Assembly: GCA_902729315.2 (NCBI GenBank)
Contig: LR746281.1
Coordinates: forward strand, 873,001 to 937,000
From: Spirodela intermedia
Taxonomy: Eukaryota; Streptophyta; Magnoliopsida; Alismatales; Araceae
Length of the DNA stretch: 64,000 nucleotides
Direction of reading: 5' to 3'
Each line of letters opens with the position of its first letter. Positions within the stretch are counted from its first letter, which is position 1. The translations under genes were made by a program, and so were the position numbers. Shown here in pieces: positions 16,305 to 30,524 of the stretch. The notes beneath the pieces were generated by a model that saw only the letters and a program-made list of their open reading frames with translations, was not told the DNA's origin and searched no databases.

Positions 16305-19300
16305 TCAGCTCTTCTTCTTCCTGGAGTTGCCGTCCGCAATCAGGGCCCTGACGGAGAGCCGTGGCTTGGCGGTGATGAGACTGCGGGGGAGTATGGAGAC
16401 ACCGGCCACCGCCGACCGGGGGGGCAGCCCGGACACCGGTAGAGCTTCTACGAGCACAACCAGCTGCAAGACCATGGGGGTGTGTAGTCACAAATGAGGG
16501 ATGGCTTCCGAGACAAAGGAAAGGCCGAAGATGACGAAAGAGGGGGGAAGAGAGAGATAGAGATAGATAGAGAGAGACGGAGGGTAGTGATTTTAACCTC
16601 GGGCGAGTTGAGATCGACGACGGCATCGGGAGCGAGATCCTTGACAGCTTTGGCAACGACGGAGAAGCACTGGTCGCGGTCTAGTAGTAAGGCCGGTTCC
16701 TTGAACACTGGTTGATCCAGGCCTCTCCTGTTGTACCCAACTGCAAACTAGGGGTCAAAGTGGTCACCTATCCTGCCATTGCTCCAGCCCAAACACGCTT
16801 TAACTCCAGAATTCTTAAGAGATCCGGTGGCAAAACTCTCACTTAGGGGGTTTATTTTTCTCGACCTATTTCCTCTGAGGCCGTGCCAGTTAGGGTTCCA
16901 CCAAAGACACTGCAACTCAGGCTGGTTCAGCATAGCTTGAGCAGGGCCCCGACCCATCAACACCCACACCAGAGAGGGTAAAGAAAGCTTGACTTGCTCA
17001 AGAATGATTCCAAGAGAGGAAATCTTTTTTCCGCGGCAGGCTGAACTTTTTTACCCAGAACAGAGTAAACTCTCACTAAGGGGCGCCTTCTTCTCTTCTA
17101 GGCTTAATGACAGCGGGCTCTCCGCATTCCCTGCCTATTTTTCTCCATCCTCTGTCTAGTCTCCTCCCTCTTCCCACCCTTCCCTTTCATTGGTTTGAGA
17201 TCAGTAATGAGGTACAGAAATGACTACTGACGCGAAGACCACGAGCAAAAAAACCATACCTTGATGGGTTTCTCAAGTTTGGCCCCTTCCTTGGCAAGGT
17301 AGTGCTGGAAGAGGTTTGTCACTGCTATGCTGAGGTCCTTCTCTTTCAAAGTGCAGGTTCCTTGAATTGGAAAAATACGATGGCACCAGCTGCACGGCAA
17401 CTGCCATGGTTAGCCAAGGCAATCGTCCATCCCTAAGATGGTAACCAACGAACTCAGGCACAAGCAAAAGATGCTGTTTTGGGAAGAAGAGACTAGGGTC
17501 AACTGCATACGATCCGCTAAGAGACTACTGGAAAGAGAAGCATGAGGATTCCCTTTTGGGCTAAAATCAGGTTATCTGATTCGCTAAAATCAGCGTGTTC
17601 TGGTTTTGGCAAGCAAAGCTAGAGATCGATTGTACCGGAGCTGGGCCAACTTTCCACGCTTACAGGTCTCACCTTGATCACGTAGATTGACTGGTTTGAT
17701 GCATGGTGGTGGGTTCTCTGTTAGCTCAATTGGGTGGGTCTTTAGAACATGCACAAGTTGGGCAAGAAAGATGGATATTGTATGCATGAAATAGGTAGTA
17801 AAGGAACAGAGTGGATATGGGTAATGACCCATGTACATGGCCAAAAAAGTATGATATTCGTAGACATTACAATATGATCACAGGGCTGATAATATGGATG
17901 CAACTTACAGAGGTGATTTCAAATCTCCACATCCCAAGGAGTGAAAGATGCTTGATACAACATCGACGGTAGAAATAAACCTATCCGAAGTGAAAGTCAA
18001 CAGGATTAATCCACTTCTTGCTAGCTTAACCAACGAAAGATTGGACTGCTTTGCCTGCATTTCACCACTCTGCAGATTTGATGCATCTGTCTCTTCGGAA
18101 ATCTGACCTGCGAGTACATGCTTTAACTAGATGGTATCACATGCCAATAACTGAAGCAGATATAAAAATTAACTTGTGGAAAAGATAGCAAGAGGAAAGT
18201 GTAGAAGTGATTGGGTCATTCCACCCAATAAATTTTCTACTCAAACAATCGATGTGGGACTATTTTCACATGCTCCTCACATGTAAGCAGATTTGTACAG
18301 TGCAGTATGAAAAGGGCACGAGCAGTCCAGGATCAATTATCGATTTTTAACACTATGCTGAAGTTATGGTGCCATCTAACCCAAAACAAACTGACAAATG
18401 AGTACAGCGGGAAATGGTCTTCTCAATGCACTAAAAAAGCATAGTCTCAGTTCCTTGTTAACTAGAGCACATACCACTGCACGCATTTGTAATTTCGAGA
18501 CCCTTTTTCGGTGAGCTGAGTCCACCATCACCATCCTTTTCTTCAATTTTCCTTTTCTTTGTGGCGACATTAGATTCAGGGTCCATACTTTGAGATGCAC
18601 AAGAACACAGCTGCAGAAGAAACACATAGATACCAGCAATTAAGATGTACAGGAGCACAATGGGCTAGAATGATGCCCAAAAGATAAAGCAGTGGATTAA
18701 AATATGGTGAAATATTTTGTCTTTGGAACGATTAGTGATCGACTACAGACCACAGTTAAAGTGGTCCGATGGCAAACTAATTTGCTTCACAATTAGTTTA
18801 TACATCACTCGTTTTATAGAGCCACAACCAAAATCAGGTGACAAACCATTCGATCCTAATGCAGGGTAACACGAGAAGAAAGAGAGGAGGGGTGACGTAA
18901 TGTTATTTTTCTCAGCCATTAATAATGAGATTAATATATTTAAATACTTCAAGAATAATATCAAATAATGTTCTTTTCTTCGGATGGGCTTGGTATGACG
19001 GTTAGCATTTCTAGGGTTAAATAATGAGATTAAATATGTCGGATGGACTTCAAGAATAATATCAAATAATGAGATTAAATACTTCGAACGCTCTTAGCAT
19101 TTCTAGGGTTCTAAAAAAATATTTCTATGGACAACGGTTTCAGTAGGGAGAGTACACGACAGCTGAGTGTTTTGAATTAGAAAATCCCTTTTTTTTTTAC
19201 AATGCGTGATATGTTTTACATACCAAGGCGACAATGCATTAGAAAAGTCTTGAATCAAATGATGCGAAGTTAGTTACACATCTAAGTCTTGTATGAAAAC

Positions 19301-20772
19301 GGCCTCACTGCTTTTGCTTGCAATATAAAGAACAGACTAACAGCCATTCTGGTCATGAGTGAGAGATTTATCAAAATACAAGGCTACACCATGAATCAGG
19401 ATAAGATAAACTCTACAGACACTTCAGGAGGAAACCCGAGTCACGTGGATCCTATGCACTTTGAATGCTACAAAGACTCAAGCTAAAAATTATGAGAAGT
19501 GAATTCATTTATCCCGCCAGTCAAGTCAGAGCAGAGCAAAGTATACAGCCATGGAATATGGTTAATAATCTGTTAAAAATTAATAGATGGTCAAATTGAA
19601 GTAAAACCAACTTAAAGACTGATAAATCAACTTACCAAGAAGAATTATGCGAATAGAACACTTTACTCGACCAGATAAAGGGAAAGGGCTACAGAAACGA
19701 TCAAATCCATGGTCGTTCAACTGAATGTTTTTCTAAAACAAAACCGGAGAATTTTACAATCAAAATATTTTCTATCCAATTTTTTTTCTCCATATAGACT
19801 AGATTCTTCTCCTAGATAATCACTAATATCTATACCTACTAGTACATATTTATTCAGGTACCACAGCTTGAACAGTATACGCAGATAATACACCTGTTCA
19901 CTCAGCCCTTGTAGTCTCACCATTATCCTCTAAATGTTATCGAAGCTTCACTAAGACCATTCAATTTATATATATATATATATATAAAAGATGGGAGTAA
20001 TCTACAAGCCAGAGCAATCCCTTCAATGGTGAAATATTAAGTACGCTGACAAAAAAAAATAGCAGCATGATGCGGTACAGACATCAACCTTCTCGAGGAT
20101 AGAAATGGCTTCTTTCGTCGCACTTTTCTCCCTCTCTGACAGAAGATCAAAAAAATGGATATCCATAAATCAGATGATGATAGACAAGAGACGATTGAGA
20201 TTTTGCCAATACAGAGTACAAATAGCTGTAATGAGGAGTGTTTGTGCGCGGATCCGCAAAAAAGATTAATTCGCATTTCTGGATTCTTATTTCCGCTTTA
20301 AAGATCAATTCGCATTTACTGATTCTTACTTCTGTGAGCCAAGCTTTAGCTCGAGGTTTGCGTTCCTCAGCTAATCCGCATCGAAAAAGAGGACGGAAAT
20401 GAAACCCAGATCAAGATATCCATCCAAGCCGCTAATCGTTCGTGAATAGCAGAGCTCATATATCATCCAAGATCAGAGAATCCACTGTTTAATACGGATT
20501 CAGGTCTACTTAATGAAAACAACAGACCAGCCTATCCACACATCCGCGCAGTACGATGACGATATGATAAAAGAGAGATGAAAGGGAATCTCACTGATGG
20601 GGCAAGTGATGAGGAATCCAGAATGAGAGCACTCGAGGAGCAGAGAAGGTGTCCGGTAGTCGAAACGAGGAAGACTGATCACCGACGCATGCTGCTCCCA
20701 CGGTGGGAGGCCGTTGCCCTGCCCGTCGTGCTCTGTCCCTCCTTCCCTCACCTCGACCTCTTCCTTCTCCAT
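16305..20772 (-). CDS. THUMP-domain protein, TAN1/THUMPD1 type, 332 aa
   Basis: Probable tRNA-binding adaptor that helps the NAT10/Kre33 acetyltransferase form N4-acetylcytidine in tRNA-Ser and tRNA-Leu, as yeast Tan1 and human THUMPD1 do. Seven exons: 20772-20595, 20135-20089, 18610-18475, 18107-17909, 17389-17260, 16747-16598 and 16463-16305. They join in frame with GT-AG borders and total 999 bases including TGA. Residues 27-59 (PWEQHASVISLPRFDY, HSGFLITC) and KREKSATKEA form the conserved N-terminal block. A charged linker at about 84-110 contains KKRKIEEKDGDGG. The THUMP region runs from LSLVKLARSGLILLTF (about 144) through IFPIQGTC, KFAVGYNRRG, VVDLNSPE and VSILPRSLITAKPRL. The C-terminus is basic (SRKKKS). 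A small extra exon between exons 2 and 3 cannot be excluded, since both borders are phase 0. Confidence 0.9.
19965..19986. repeat. TA microsatellite in THUMP intron 2
   Basis: A run of TA repeats of about 22 bases lies between exons 2 and 3 of the THUMP gene, within AT-rich intron sequence. Confidence 0.8.
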
Positions 20773-20879
20773 CGCTCCCCCGAATGATCCCGCGATTTCT
20801 CCTTTGAACTCTTCACACGGCCCCCTAAAGCTCGAGCTGGTCGGCGTCTACAAAGCGCAACGAAACCCTACCGTTACAC

Positions 20880-23800
20880 CCGAAAAAAACAAAATTGGCC
20901 ATCATCATAATTTCATTTGTAACCTGTTTAATTGGATGTTATTAATTAAAAGCGAGGATAAAATATGAAATTGTACAAGTATCCAAATATAGAACCACAT
21001 TTCACTAAATTCATCATATTGTGTAAAACTACAATATCGGTTAACTACTTTAACAAAAAAAACCTGCCTGAACTATTTTTTAATTTTTTTTGATGTCGAA
21101 AAAAATAATCTTGGTGGGAGTTACTCATTTTATCATCTTAATATCAATCTTTTAAAGCCTAGGTGGTGATAATATTTTGCATTTAATTTTAGAAAAGTGT
21201 CACAAGAATATGAGATCTTATGTTGTACTTTTTTAAAATTTTCAGATGTTTTAAAATAATAAAAATTAATTATCTGTAGAGATACAATGAAGAAAGTCCT
21301 AGCCTCTAACGAAAAATATAAGAGACAACTGTTATAGCCAACTTGCCCTCTCACACATTTTATAGTATCATAGGAACATCTATTGCTAAATGATAATCAC
21401 ATTATCCAGAAGCCTAAAATTTAAGAGCTGCAAATTCATCGAGCATCATTGAAACTCTTTATAAGATTAAAACTTGAAATTAATTTCTTAATTCACATCT
21501 TCAAGCTTTCACAATATTTTTAAAAGTTTTTAAGTTGCACAAATACATAATGTTGCTGGTGACAAATAAAGATGCATTAAATATTTAAAATAAACATTTA
21601 ATGATGATTGAGTACAGTAAATATTTATGTCATATTATTTTATAGGTGTGTTGTTCTAGTTTTAAAGTTTTAGAGCTAAAATTGTACAAGATTAACCTTT
21701 ATGATCTTAGAGTTTGTCTCGATTTTAGTGAACCTTTTTTAACAAACAATATTTAACAAAGTTTAAAAATGGCTTGAATTTATCATGAAAGCTCTTGATT
21801 CCTGACATTACAAAAAAAGATTCACATTTAATTAATTTTGTATATTTTATATGAATTTAATACAATTGAATGAAAATGAAATAGCTTTGACATGATATCT
21901 TAAAGAGAACTTGACCATAGGAATTTCCATTCCCATGCCATTCCCATGCCACCTTGCCATTCTCCTGTTACTCTATAAAATATTAGGCATCTTCCATTAT
22001 TTAGTCAATGCTTTTAGTTATTACATTGGTGAATGATTGATAATTAGTTTCAGAGTGTTGTAACAATGTTAATAGGCACTAGGCAATGTTATCTCTTAAA
22101 AAAAGGTTTAACTTAGTTATCATTATGTATTTTATAAGAAAAGTAACTGAATTTATACTTATATTAAGTTAAGTGTCTGATTATAATAGAGACATCCAAT
22201 AAAACCTGTGTTTGATAGCTCTTGTAATTCTTAACATGTATTGGTTTTATAAAATTTTGAGCTCTATTTGGTTGGTAATCTTGTGAGCAGTTTGTGATTT
22301 GTTTTGGTAAAAGCCTCAGATTCTAAATGATGGCTAGTGCCAAGAGTAGTTAGTGATTTCTTGAGCACTAAAGTGACGAATCTATCTTGTTGAGCTTAAC
22401 CTATTACAATCAATGTGTACTTTTTAGAAAAAAGACTAGTAAAAAGCAAATGAATTGACATTCTTGGTATAAGGAATGTAGGCTCAATAGAATTACTATA
22501 AAAGTTAAATGAATTGTTCACATCTCTTATCCCATTTGTGAATAATTTTGGTTCTAGCATTTAAACTTTAGTGTGTTTTTTCTCTTTATCATCTTCTGAG
22601 CTTTATGTCGGCTTTGCATAAATAATGTTTTGTTGATGAAATAGTATAGAGAAAGGGTAGAATAGTCACTCAACAATATCATATAAGTATGTAGTAATAT
22701 TTTTATGATGATATTTTCTAATGTTAAGGTTGAACAATAATACTTTTGCTCCTTTTTTAATAAGTTTTTAGGAGGATGAGTCCACTCACAACATATGAAG
22801 CATTAACTACAAGAAAAACTATAAAGTTAAGTATTATAGTGTCATGATGTAGCCATTGAGTATGTGTAGATAATGGTTTCAAGCTAAACCTCCATTAAAA
22901 ATATTTCAAGGTGCTGAACTTGTGAGACAAGATTTTATAAAATCTCGTCTCACAAAACCATGTATACCAAAACCTCTAGTAAAAACCTCCAACACACTAC
23001 AATGTAACCAAGTTGTAAAATCAACACCAATAAAGTTTAATTTAATCCTCCACAAAACCATTTGATTCATAGTGGAAAAGGCTATCATTATCATGAAGTG
23101 TTACAAGGTATTATTTTTCTAGAGTGATGAATCTAGGACAGTAAGCTAGAACCATATTACTAATATTTAGTTGGATATAATCATTAATTTAGAAGTGGGT
23201 GTTTTGGGCATGCATACTCTTAGAGTCATGAATCTAGTAGAGGTGAGCTATTGCTTGGTATTGAATTGTTCAACTATTCATAGGTAATAAAAAACCTAAA
23301 GGAAAGACCTTTGGAGAGCAGACCAAGAGAGCTAAGACATAATCAGTTGTGTCTCTTGAAGATCACTTCAGTTATCCATAGGGAGCCAACATAGCTGAAT
23401 TAAAATCTTTCTTTTTTGTTGCATTGGATTAATTTTGATCTTAACTTTTGAGAAAAAGAGTAGGCGTATTTCCTGTCTTGTCTTGTTTCAATATTTTTCT
23501 GTGATTTTTTTCTAGGTGGAATGCATACACTTGAATTCATGTTTCGTAATCTTGCTTTGCTCATGAAATCACGTTGCCATTATGTCCGGACATAATTTAT
23601 CATCTATTATCTGGGTAATGTGCTCACTTCTCTTGCCAAAAAAACCTGCAACTTTGTCCTCTTCATCTACCGGAAATAGTTTATGGTAGGGCTTTCTTGA
23701 GTGTTCATGATGCTGTAATCTTGAGTGTTTTCTTTTCGAGGTGAGGCTGTGTGACTGATATGGTAGGGGATTGACTTGAATTTCTAATTTCTGAAATTTT

Positions 23801-24880
23801 TTCTGAACACTGAAAATCATGAATGCCTTACCGGTGTGGTTCAAAACTACAAAGTTTTCCATATTCTTTTGTTATTTTCTAAGGGATGGCCTGAAAATGG
23901 ATTTCATGCGATCGCTTCTTGTACATCAGCTTTGTTTTGGTTTGATATCAAGATATATCTTGTTGGAAAGGACGGAGGGAGAGGACGTAAACTACGGGGC
24001 GAGAGCAGTGGCGGGATTGTTGGATGAGATTCGCGGAGGAGGCGTTGCTGTCCGGAGGACGAACGATAGGAAGAGGAGGAAGAAGAAAGGAAATAGGTAG
24101 CCTCAGGGATATTCATGAATGAGATGAAAAACCCATCCATTCCTCTCTCAGCTTCGGAACCGACTCGCCTGCATTTGCTCAGCGACACGAGTTGCAAAGT
24201 CGTCATCTCTTGCGGTAGTGGCGTACGGGACTTATTTCCCCTGACGACAGGCACTAAGTAACCCAGCGGCAAACGTCTGTGCATCCCAGCTAGGAGGGGA
24301 GGGAGAGGGGGAGAGGGATAGAAAGAGGAAGGCACGTAGAGCTTAGTGGTCTGTCGAGGAGCCGGCGACACGGCACTGTTGGAGTCTTTCTTGTACGCAC
24401 GCGGTTACAGAGAGCGTGGGAGCTGCTGTGCGGTCGACCGATCCCCGGCACGCTGAGAAGTGGAGATAACCCTGACGCGAAGATATTTGCCATCAACAGA
24501 GGTGCAACTAATGACGAACACATTTTCTCAGAAGAGCAAGGAAAATATTGCGTACAACAAGGCCTAGTGCGTTGGAACTGATATTACTAACCCATCGAAG
24601 CTCCAGAGAGCGAGAAATGAAAGGCAAAATAAGTATGCAGTTTTCTTCTTCCAAACCACAATTTTCACTTGTAATTATCAAAACTAAGGACATTAACAAT
24701 AATCACAATTTTAATGGTTTATATTGATGATATTATAACAATTAGAGATGATATTAGAGAAATTGATCAGTTGAATATTTAATTGAGTCATCACTGAAAT
24801 GAAAGACCTTAGTCAAATGAGATATTTTGTGAAAATTGAAGTTTTATGATCTCTTAAAAGTATTTTTCTCATTCAAAGAA
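20880..24880. other. AT-rich intergenic; one GC-richer island at 23.94-24.52 kb
   Basis: Most of the interval is AT-rich and holds no recognisable gene. From about 23,940 to 24,520 the base composition becomes gene-like. A minus-strand frame of about 150 codons and a plus-strand frame cover parts of it, but neither matches a family I know. It may be a decayed gene 5' end or an unassigned promoter. Confidence 0.4.
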
Positions 24881-24889
24881 GCTATCATT

Positions 24890-25130
24890 TATAACTTATG
24901 AAAACTAGTATGTTGGGTTGTAGACTAGTTGACAATCTTATAAATCAAAATCATCACTTATCACATGAAATATGAGAAAAAGTTGATAAACTACAATATC
25001 AATGACTCATGGGATGGCTGATATATCTTTTACATGTTCATATTGACATATCTTATGCTATGAGTATTGTCAACCAATTTATGTACAATGCTTGCCTTGC
25101 CTGCATGAATGTTAAAAAGTAAGTTATTAG
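24890..25130 (+). pseudogene. Ty1-copia reverse transcriptase/RNase H fragment
   Basis: The plus-strand translation carries MLGCRLVDNLI, GWLIYLLHVHIDISYAMSIV and NQFMYNA. These correspond to the copia block reading MLGCKPVDTP, GKLIYL, DIAFAVSVVSQFM. In-frame stops interrupt it. No LTRs could be attached. Confidence 0.7.
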
Positions 25131-25598
25131 ATCCTTAGTTGATGATTAAAAAGTTAAGGTAATCACAATTAAAGAAAAAAAATACTTTAACAGTTATTCT
25201 AGCTGATGATATTATTAGTTCTTTACTAACTTATAAAGTTAACATGTATAGAAATAAATAATCTCTTAAAAAGAATGTTATGAACATTGGATTCAAACCA
25301 CTAGAATCATATGATGAAGGCAATGAAATAACCTTCATGGTCAAGAAAGGTATTGAATAGGTTATTAAATAATAAATGTTTATTCAAAAGTGATGAAGTA
25401 ACTTTTTTGGATACTTTGAAAATAAAAGGCATATAAAATTTACAATAAAAGAATCTTTATCATTGAATAGCCTTTATTTGAAATTTATAGAACAACATAC
25501 AACTCAAAAGATCATTTAAAATGAAGAAAAATTTATGAGTCATTAATGATGTGTTTTTAATGATGAAATACTGAAACTATATATAGACTCATACTCTC

Positions 25599-27326
25599 TA
25601 ACGTGACTTAGTCGTTGTATTGTAAATCACGCAAATTTAAAATTTATAAAACTAGAAAATACTAATTTTTGAATATTTAAAATTATTTATGAAAAAGAAT
25701 ATAAATTATAATTCAATAAAAGTTTCAAAAATAGTAAAAATTTTCCACATCAATTAGAGGGATGTAATATAATATCGGGTAATTTTTAATTTTTTTTCTC
25801 AAAGAGTATAATTTTTTATGAATTTTATACTAATAAATAGAAATAAAATATATTTAAAATTTATGAAAAAGTAAATAAGGTGCAAGCATTAGGATGATGT
25901 TGGCACCCAATGAATGCGAATTAGACGAAAATAGAGTTCTACCTGATGAATCTTACGTAAGTGATTACAGATAATTTAATTGATTAAATTAAGATTTGTG
26001 AAAACTAAAAGAATCGTAATTGAATAAAGAATAGCTTGGTAAATTTACATCACACGAATTATCACTACATAAAATAAAAATTAAGTTGAAAGTAGAAAAA
26101 TAAAGTTCCAACGTCGCGACGGCGATGCGATGACAATGTACTAAAATCTTGAGCATTCGAGAGGATTGTAGTGTAGTGTCCATGACCTTGAAGGCTCTTC
26201 TAACAAAGATGATATGAGTAATCTCTAGATCTTCTTGCGAAGTATAAAGATCAATGAAATAGGTTGTTGAATCGTCTCTAGTAGATGTCACTCGGTAAAA
26301 TAGAAAAAATGTAACTTTGCAGCTCTTTGACAACTATCACCTGACAGAAAGGAGTTGAATAGGGGTAGGACATATGTCAAGGAGCTTTATCCTCAGGTCC
26401 GCGCAATAAGAAGATGCTCTTCATTGCATTCGGCACACTCTCAGGAGGTGGTGACTCATCTCCTAATATATCATCTTCTTCTTGACGACGACTTGTTTGT
26501 CGATCAATTGGAGAGGAGTTACTCGATGGATTCATGATCTTTTTATCACGAATCGTTTAGTAATTTTAGTAACAATACTCCACGAATTGTGTTGATGAGA
26601 TTTTTGTCGATGATCAAGTGATTTTGGCGGCTTGATCCTTCACCAGCGACCTACAAGAAAGTTATGATTTAATTAAATAAAAATATAAATTTTAGCTCTA
26701 GTAGGATTCGAACCCCCGTCGGTCGTCTACTTATATGAGAGAGAGAATAAGTTCTCGAATACCCTTATATAGTGACATCATCATGATATCTCACTATTAT
26801 AAAGAAGGGATATTTTAGGTATTAAAATCTTTAAAAACATTCTAGGGAATGTATGACTACTGATTTAGTCCCACATCGGCTATATGTCGAATGTGGAGAT
26901 GCATATATGGTAACATGAGATTTAAAAATCAATAAGTCCCTTTCTCATGTGTGTGCGACCACTCTTTGCCCCACAACCGGCTGGCCACTTGTGACGTGGA
27001 AGGGGAGTGGCACACATGTGCCCCCATCGGTCCATGGCTGCTTGAGCCCCTACTCGTAGCTTCACCTCAGCTATGCTTACGACCTATTTGCGGGCCTGGC
27101 TGGCCAGCAGGTCCCCCCTTTTTCTATTTTTATTTTCTTTTTCTTCATTTATCTCAAAAATACGATTATAAAAATCATATAAATTCGTATAAAATCACAT
27201 AATTAGTCAAAAATCACTTCTAAAAACCACTTTTCATAAATTAACATAATTATAAGTCTATTTATTGTGTTAAGGCTAAATTATATTATTTATTATTTAT
27301 TAACTCATGATAATAAAGACTTATCA
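25599..27326 (-). mobile_element. Solo LTR, family 1, copy A
   Basis: A 1,728-bp LTR reading on the minus strand from TGATAAGTC to CACGTTA. Flanks CTCTC (25594-25598) and CTCTT (27327-27331) are a slightly decayed 5-bp target duplication. It shares with copies B, C and G the opening, a GC-richer block with GGGGGGACCTGC, a GGTTCGAATCC motif (here 26705-26715 on the minus strand) and the closing GACTAAGTCACG. No internal retrotransposon region or second LTR is attached. Confidence 0.8.
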
Positions 27327-27698
27327 CTCTTCCACTCCAATTGTGGTTCTTTTCTTTATATTACTTTGAAAGTAACTGCTTCAACTTCAGCCACATGAAT
27401 TTTTGATATTCCTTTTTATTTTTCATCAAATGAATGGCATCTTCCTCAAGAAATCCTAGTTATTCTTAGCATGATATTGGTTATTATAGTGAGGATGAGA
27501 GTATTTAAATATTTTTTAAACTTGAACTTTTTTCCCTTCACACCCTCACTCTTAATTGGGTCAAGTATTTTCCTAAAGTATGACTTCTAATCAAAACACA
27601 TGATTGACATCAAATTTTTGTGAGGCCTTTTTTTAGATTAGTAAAATAAAATTAAAATAGTTTTTTGGTCACTAGAAAATTATATATTTATAAAGTAC
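27327..27698. other. 372-bp spacer between two head-to-head solo LTRs
   Basis: This is AT-rich sequence between the 5' ends of copies A and G. A minus-strand frame around 27,400 resembles retrotransposon gag-like sequence weakly, at best. No gene is called. Confidence 0.5.
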
Positions 27699-29553
27699 TA
27701 ATAAGTCTTCATTATCATGAGTTAATAATAAATAAATAATATAGTTTTAGCCTTAACTTATGATAAATAGACTTATATTTATGTTAAATTATGAAAAGTA
27801 ATTTTCAGTTGGTTAATGTGATTTTTGACTGATTATGTGATTTTATGTAAATTTATAAATTTTTATAATCTTATTTTTGAGATAAATAAAGAAAAATAAA
27901 ATAAAATAAAAATATCGAAAAAGGGAGGACCCGTCGGCCCACCAATCCCGCAAGTGGGTCGAAAGCACAGTCAAGCAAAGCTATGAATAGGGGATTGAGC
28001 GGCTATGGACTAATAGGGGCATATGTGTCTCACTCATTTTCCATGTCACTAGTGGCCAGCTAGGTGTGGGGCAATGTGTGGTTGTACACACGTGAGAAAG
28101 GGCACATTGATTCTCAAATCTCGTATTACTATATATTCATCTCAAAATTCGGTGAATAATTGATGTGGTACTAAACACCGGTCACACCTTCCTTGGAATG
28201 TTTTGATGATTTTTTAACGTCAAAGACCCCTTATTTATCAGAAGGAGGTAACCTAATGACGTCATTTTATAAGGATATTTATGTATTTATTTCACTCTTT
28301 CTCATGCAAACGGGTGACTGGCGAGGGTTTGAATCCTACCAAAGCCAAAACTCATATTTTTTATCTGACTAAATCATGATTTTTCTACAGATCATTGGTG
28401 AAAGATTAAGCCATTGAAATTGCTCAATCATCAGCAAAAATCTCATCAATGCGATTCGTAGAGCATCATTACTAAAATTGAATAATTTATAATAAAAAAA
28501 TCACAAATCCATCAAGTAAATCATCTCTGATTGATCAACGAATAAGTCGTCATCGGAAAGAAGATGATCCATGAGGAGATGAGTCATCATTTCCTAAGAA
28601 CGTATAAGATGAGATGAAGTGCCTCTTCTTGTTACATGGACCTAAAGATAAAGCTCCTTAACATGCACCCCACCTCCATCCAACTCATTTCTATTAGGTG
28701 ATAGTCGCCGAAAAGTTGCAAAGTTGTTGTTTTTCTACTCCACTAGGTGACAACGGTCGGAGACGATTTGACAATCTATTTCATCAATTTCTAGACTTTA
28801 TAAAAAGATCTAGAGATTGTTCACATCATCTTTGTCCAAAGAGAGCCTTTGAGGTAATAGACATTGCACGACAATTCTTGCGAACGCTTAGGATTATGAT
28901 GCATCGTTAACATATCGCTACCGCAATGTCGAAATTCTGTTTCACCATTTTGTAACTAGTTTAACTTTTACTATTATTTTTTGGACTTCGAAAGAAGATC
29001 CAGTGAATGCCCAGATTGTCTATGATCCTCTCAAACACAGAATTCTAGTGATCATTGTCATGAGGCCAGAACTCTACCTTTTTTACTTTCAGCTTAATTT
29101 TTATATTATTTAGTGATAATTTGTATGATGTCAAGTTTTTGAATTATTCTTCATTCAATTATGATTATTCTTCGTTTAATTTATAGATTTTAATTTGACC
29201 AATTAAATCGTCTGTAATCACTTACGTAAAAATAAATGGGCGGAACTTTATTTTCACTTGATTCACACTAGTTGGGCACATATGTCATCATGATGTGTGC
29301 ACCCTTATTTCTATTTTTTGTTAATTTTAAATATATTTATTTTTATTTCTTAGTCTAAAATTTATAAAAAATTATATTCTTTACAATTTTTAAAAAATAT
29401 TATTCGATATTATATTACATCCTTGTGATCGACTTGAAAAATTTATACTATTTTTGAAACTTTAATTGAATTATAATTAATATATTTGTTCAAAAATACT
29501 TCTAAGTATCTAAAAATTTACGTGATTTGTTATATAAAGACTAAGTCACGTGA
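27699..29553 (+). mobile_element. Solo LTR, family 1, copy G
   Basis: A 1,855-bp LTR from TAATAAGTC to CACGTGA, flanked by AGTAC (27694-27698) and AGTGC (29554-29558), a decayed 5-bp target duplication. It is about 100 bp longer than copy C because a segment near 28,980-29,080 (GACTTCGAAAGAAGATCC and following) is an extra copy of the preceding block. It lies head-to-head with copy A. Confidence 0.78.
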
Positions 29554-30520
29554 AGTGCCCTTATATATATATTTTTAATATGTATCCAAAAGTCAATATA
29601 TTTCACTATGTATATAATATATATTTCTATTATTTTGATAATAAAGAAAGTATATCTCGTTTTTTTAAAATTTATTTTACTCAATGTGTACTATGGATCC
29701 TAGTGACAAAAGTTTATTGTTAGATGTGAGTGTTGAGCTCCCTTGAGGTGATTATAGGATTTTTAATTTTAGACAACAACTTAGTCATTGACTATTTAGT
29801 GAATCTAGTTGTGTAGAAATGACCTGATGCCAAGTGAGCAATAGTGAAACCTAAGAGAGGTTTTACCTTGCCAAGTGCCTACTATTATTTTCTTTACATA
29901 TCATTGAGTACTCTGAAGAATTATGAGTAAATAAATTATGACACATTTTTATTTTATTCTAATTTATAAACTCTACTTAGATCAATTCAAATCAATTGAA
30001 ACATGAGAACAATAATGTTATGGGTTTATTTCTTAGTATTTATTTATCTATTTAATAATTCTGGTTATGAATTTTGAATTATTTTTCACCTGATTTTCTC
30101 AATGTTTTTGAATCTATGTACTTCAATTTATTGTCATACATACTTGTTTTGGTAAAGCATGTACAAAGTGTCATGATGAATGTGCTCTTTTTGTCATATT
30201 TAGAGGTTCTCAATAAGTAATTGAAAATATTTAATACAATCACTTCATTCATTTTCTCTTTTGTTTTTGTATGTGCCTTACTAAAAGTAGTTCAAAGCTT
30301 CCATATTTAACGCCTTCACCAGCATGCCGAGTGAGGCATTTGCCTCCACATTTTAAAAGACATCTCATTGAACTTGTTGTAAAGAGATTAGGTGATAAGT
30401 GGCTAGTTACCATTGTAAGTGAGTGCTTGAGGTGCTTGAGCATTTCTAGAGGCATAACTTTTGAATGGCAAACTAAAGGCTACAAGTTTTCTAGCATTTG
30501 ATCAGTTTAGAACCTTGAGT
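29554..30520. other. AT-rich intergenic
   Basis: No gene is recognised. The final part leads into the block duplicated upstream of the glycosyltransferase copies. Confidence 0.4.
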
Positions 30521-30524
30521 CTAA

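Noticed and set aside
26866-26882. GTCCCACATCGG resembling the plant snRNA upstream element (RTCCCACATCG)
   Set aside because: It lies inside solo LTR copy A, and other copies carry variants. No TATA box at the proper spacing and no snRNA sequence follows.
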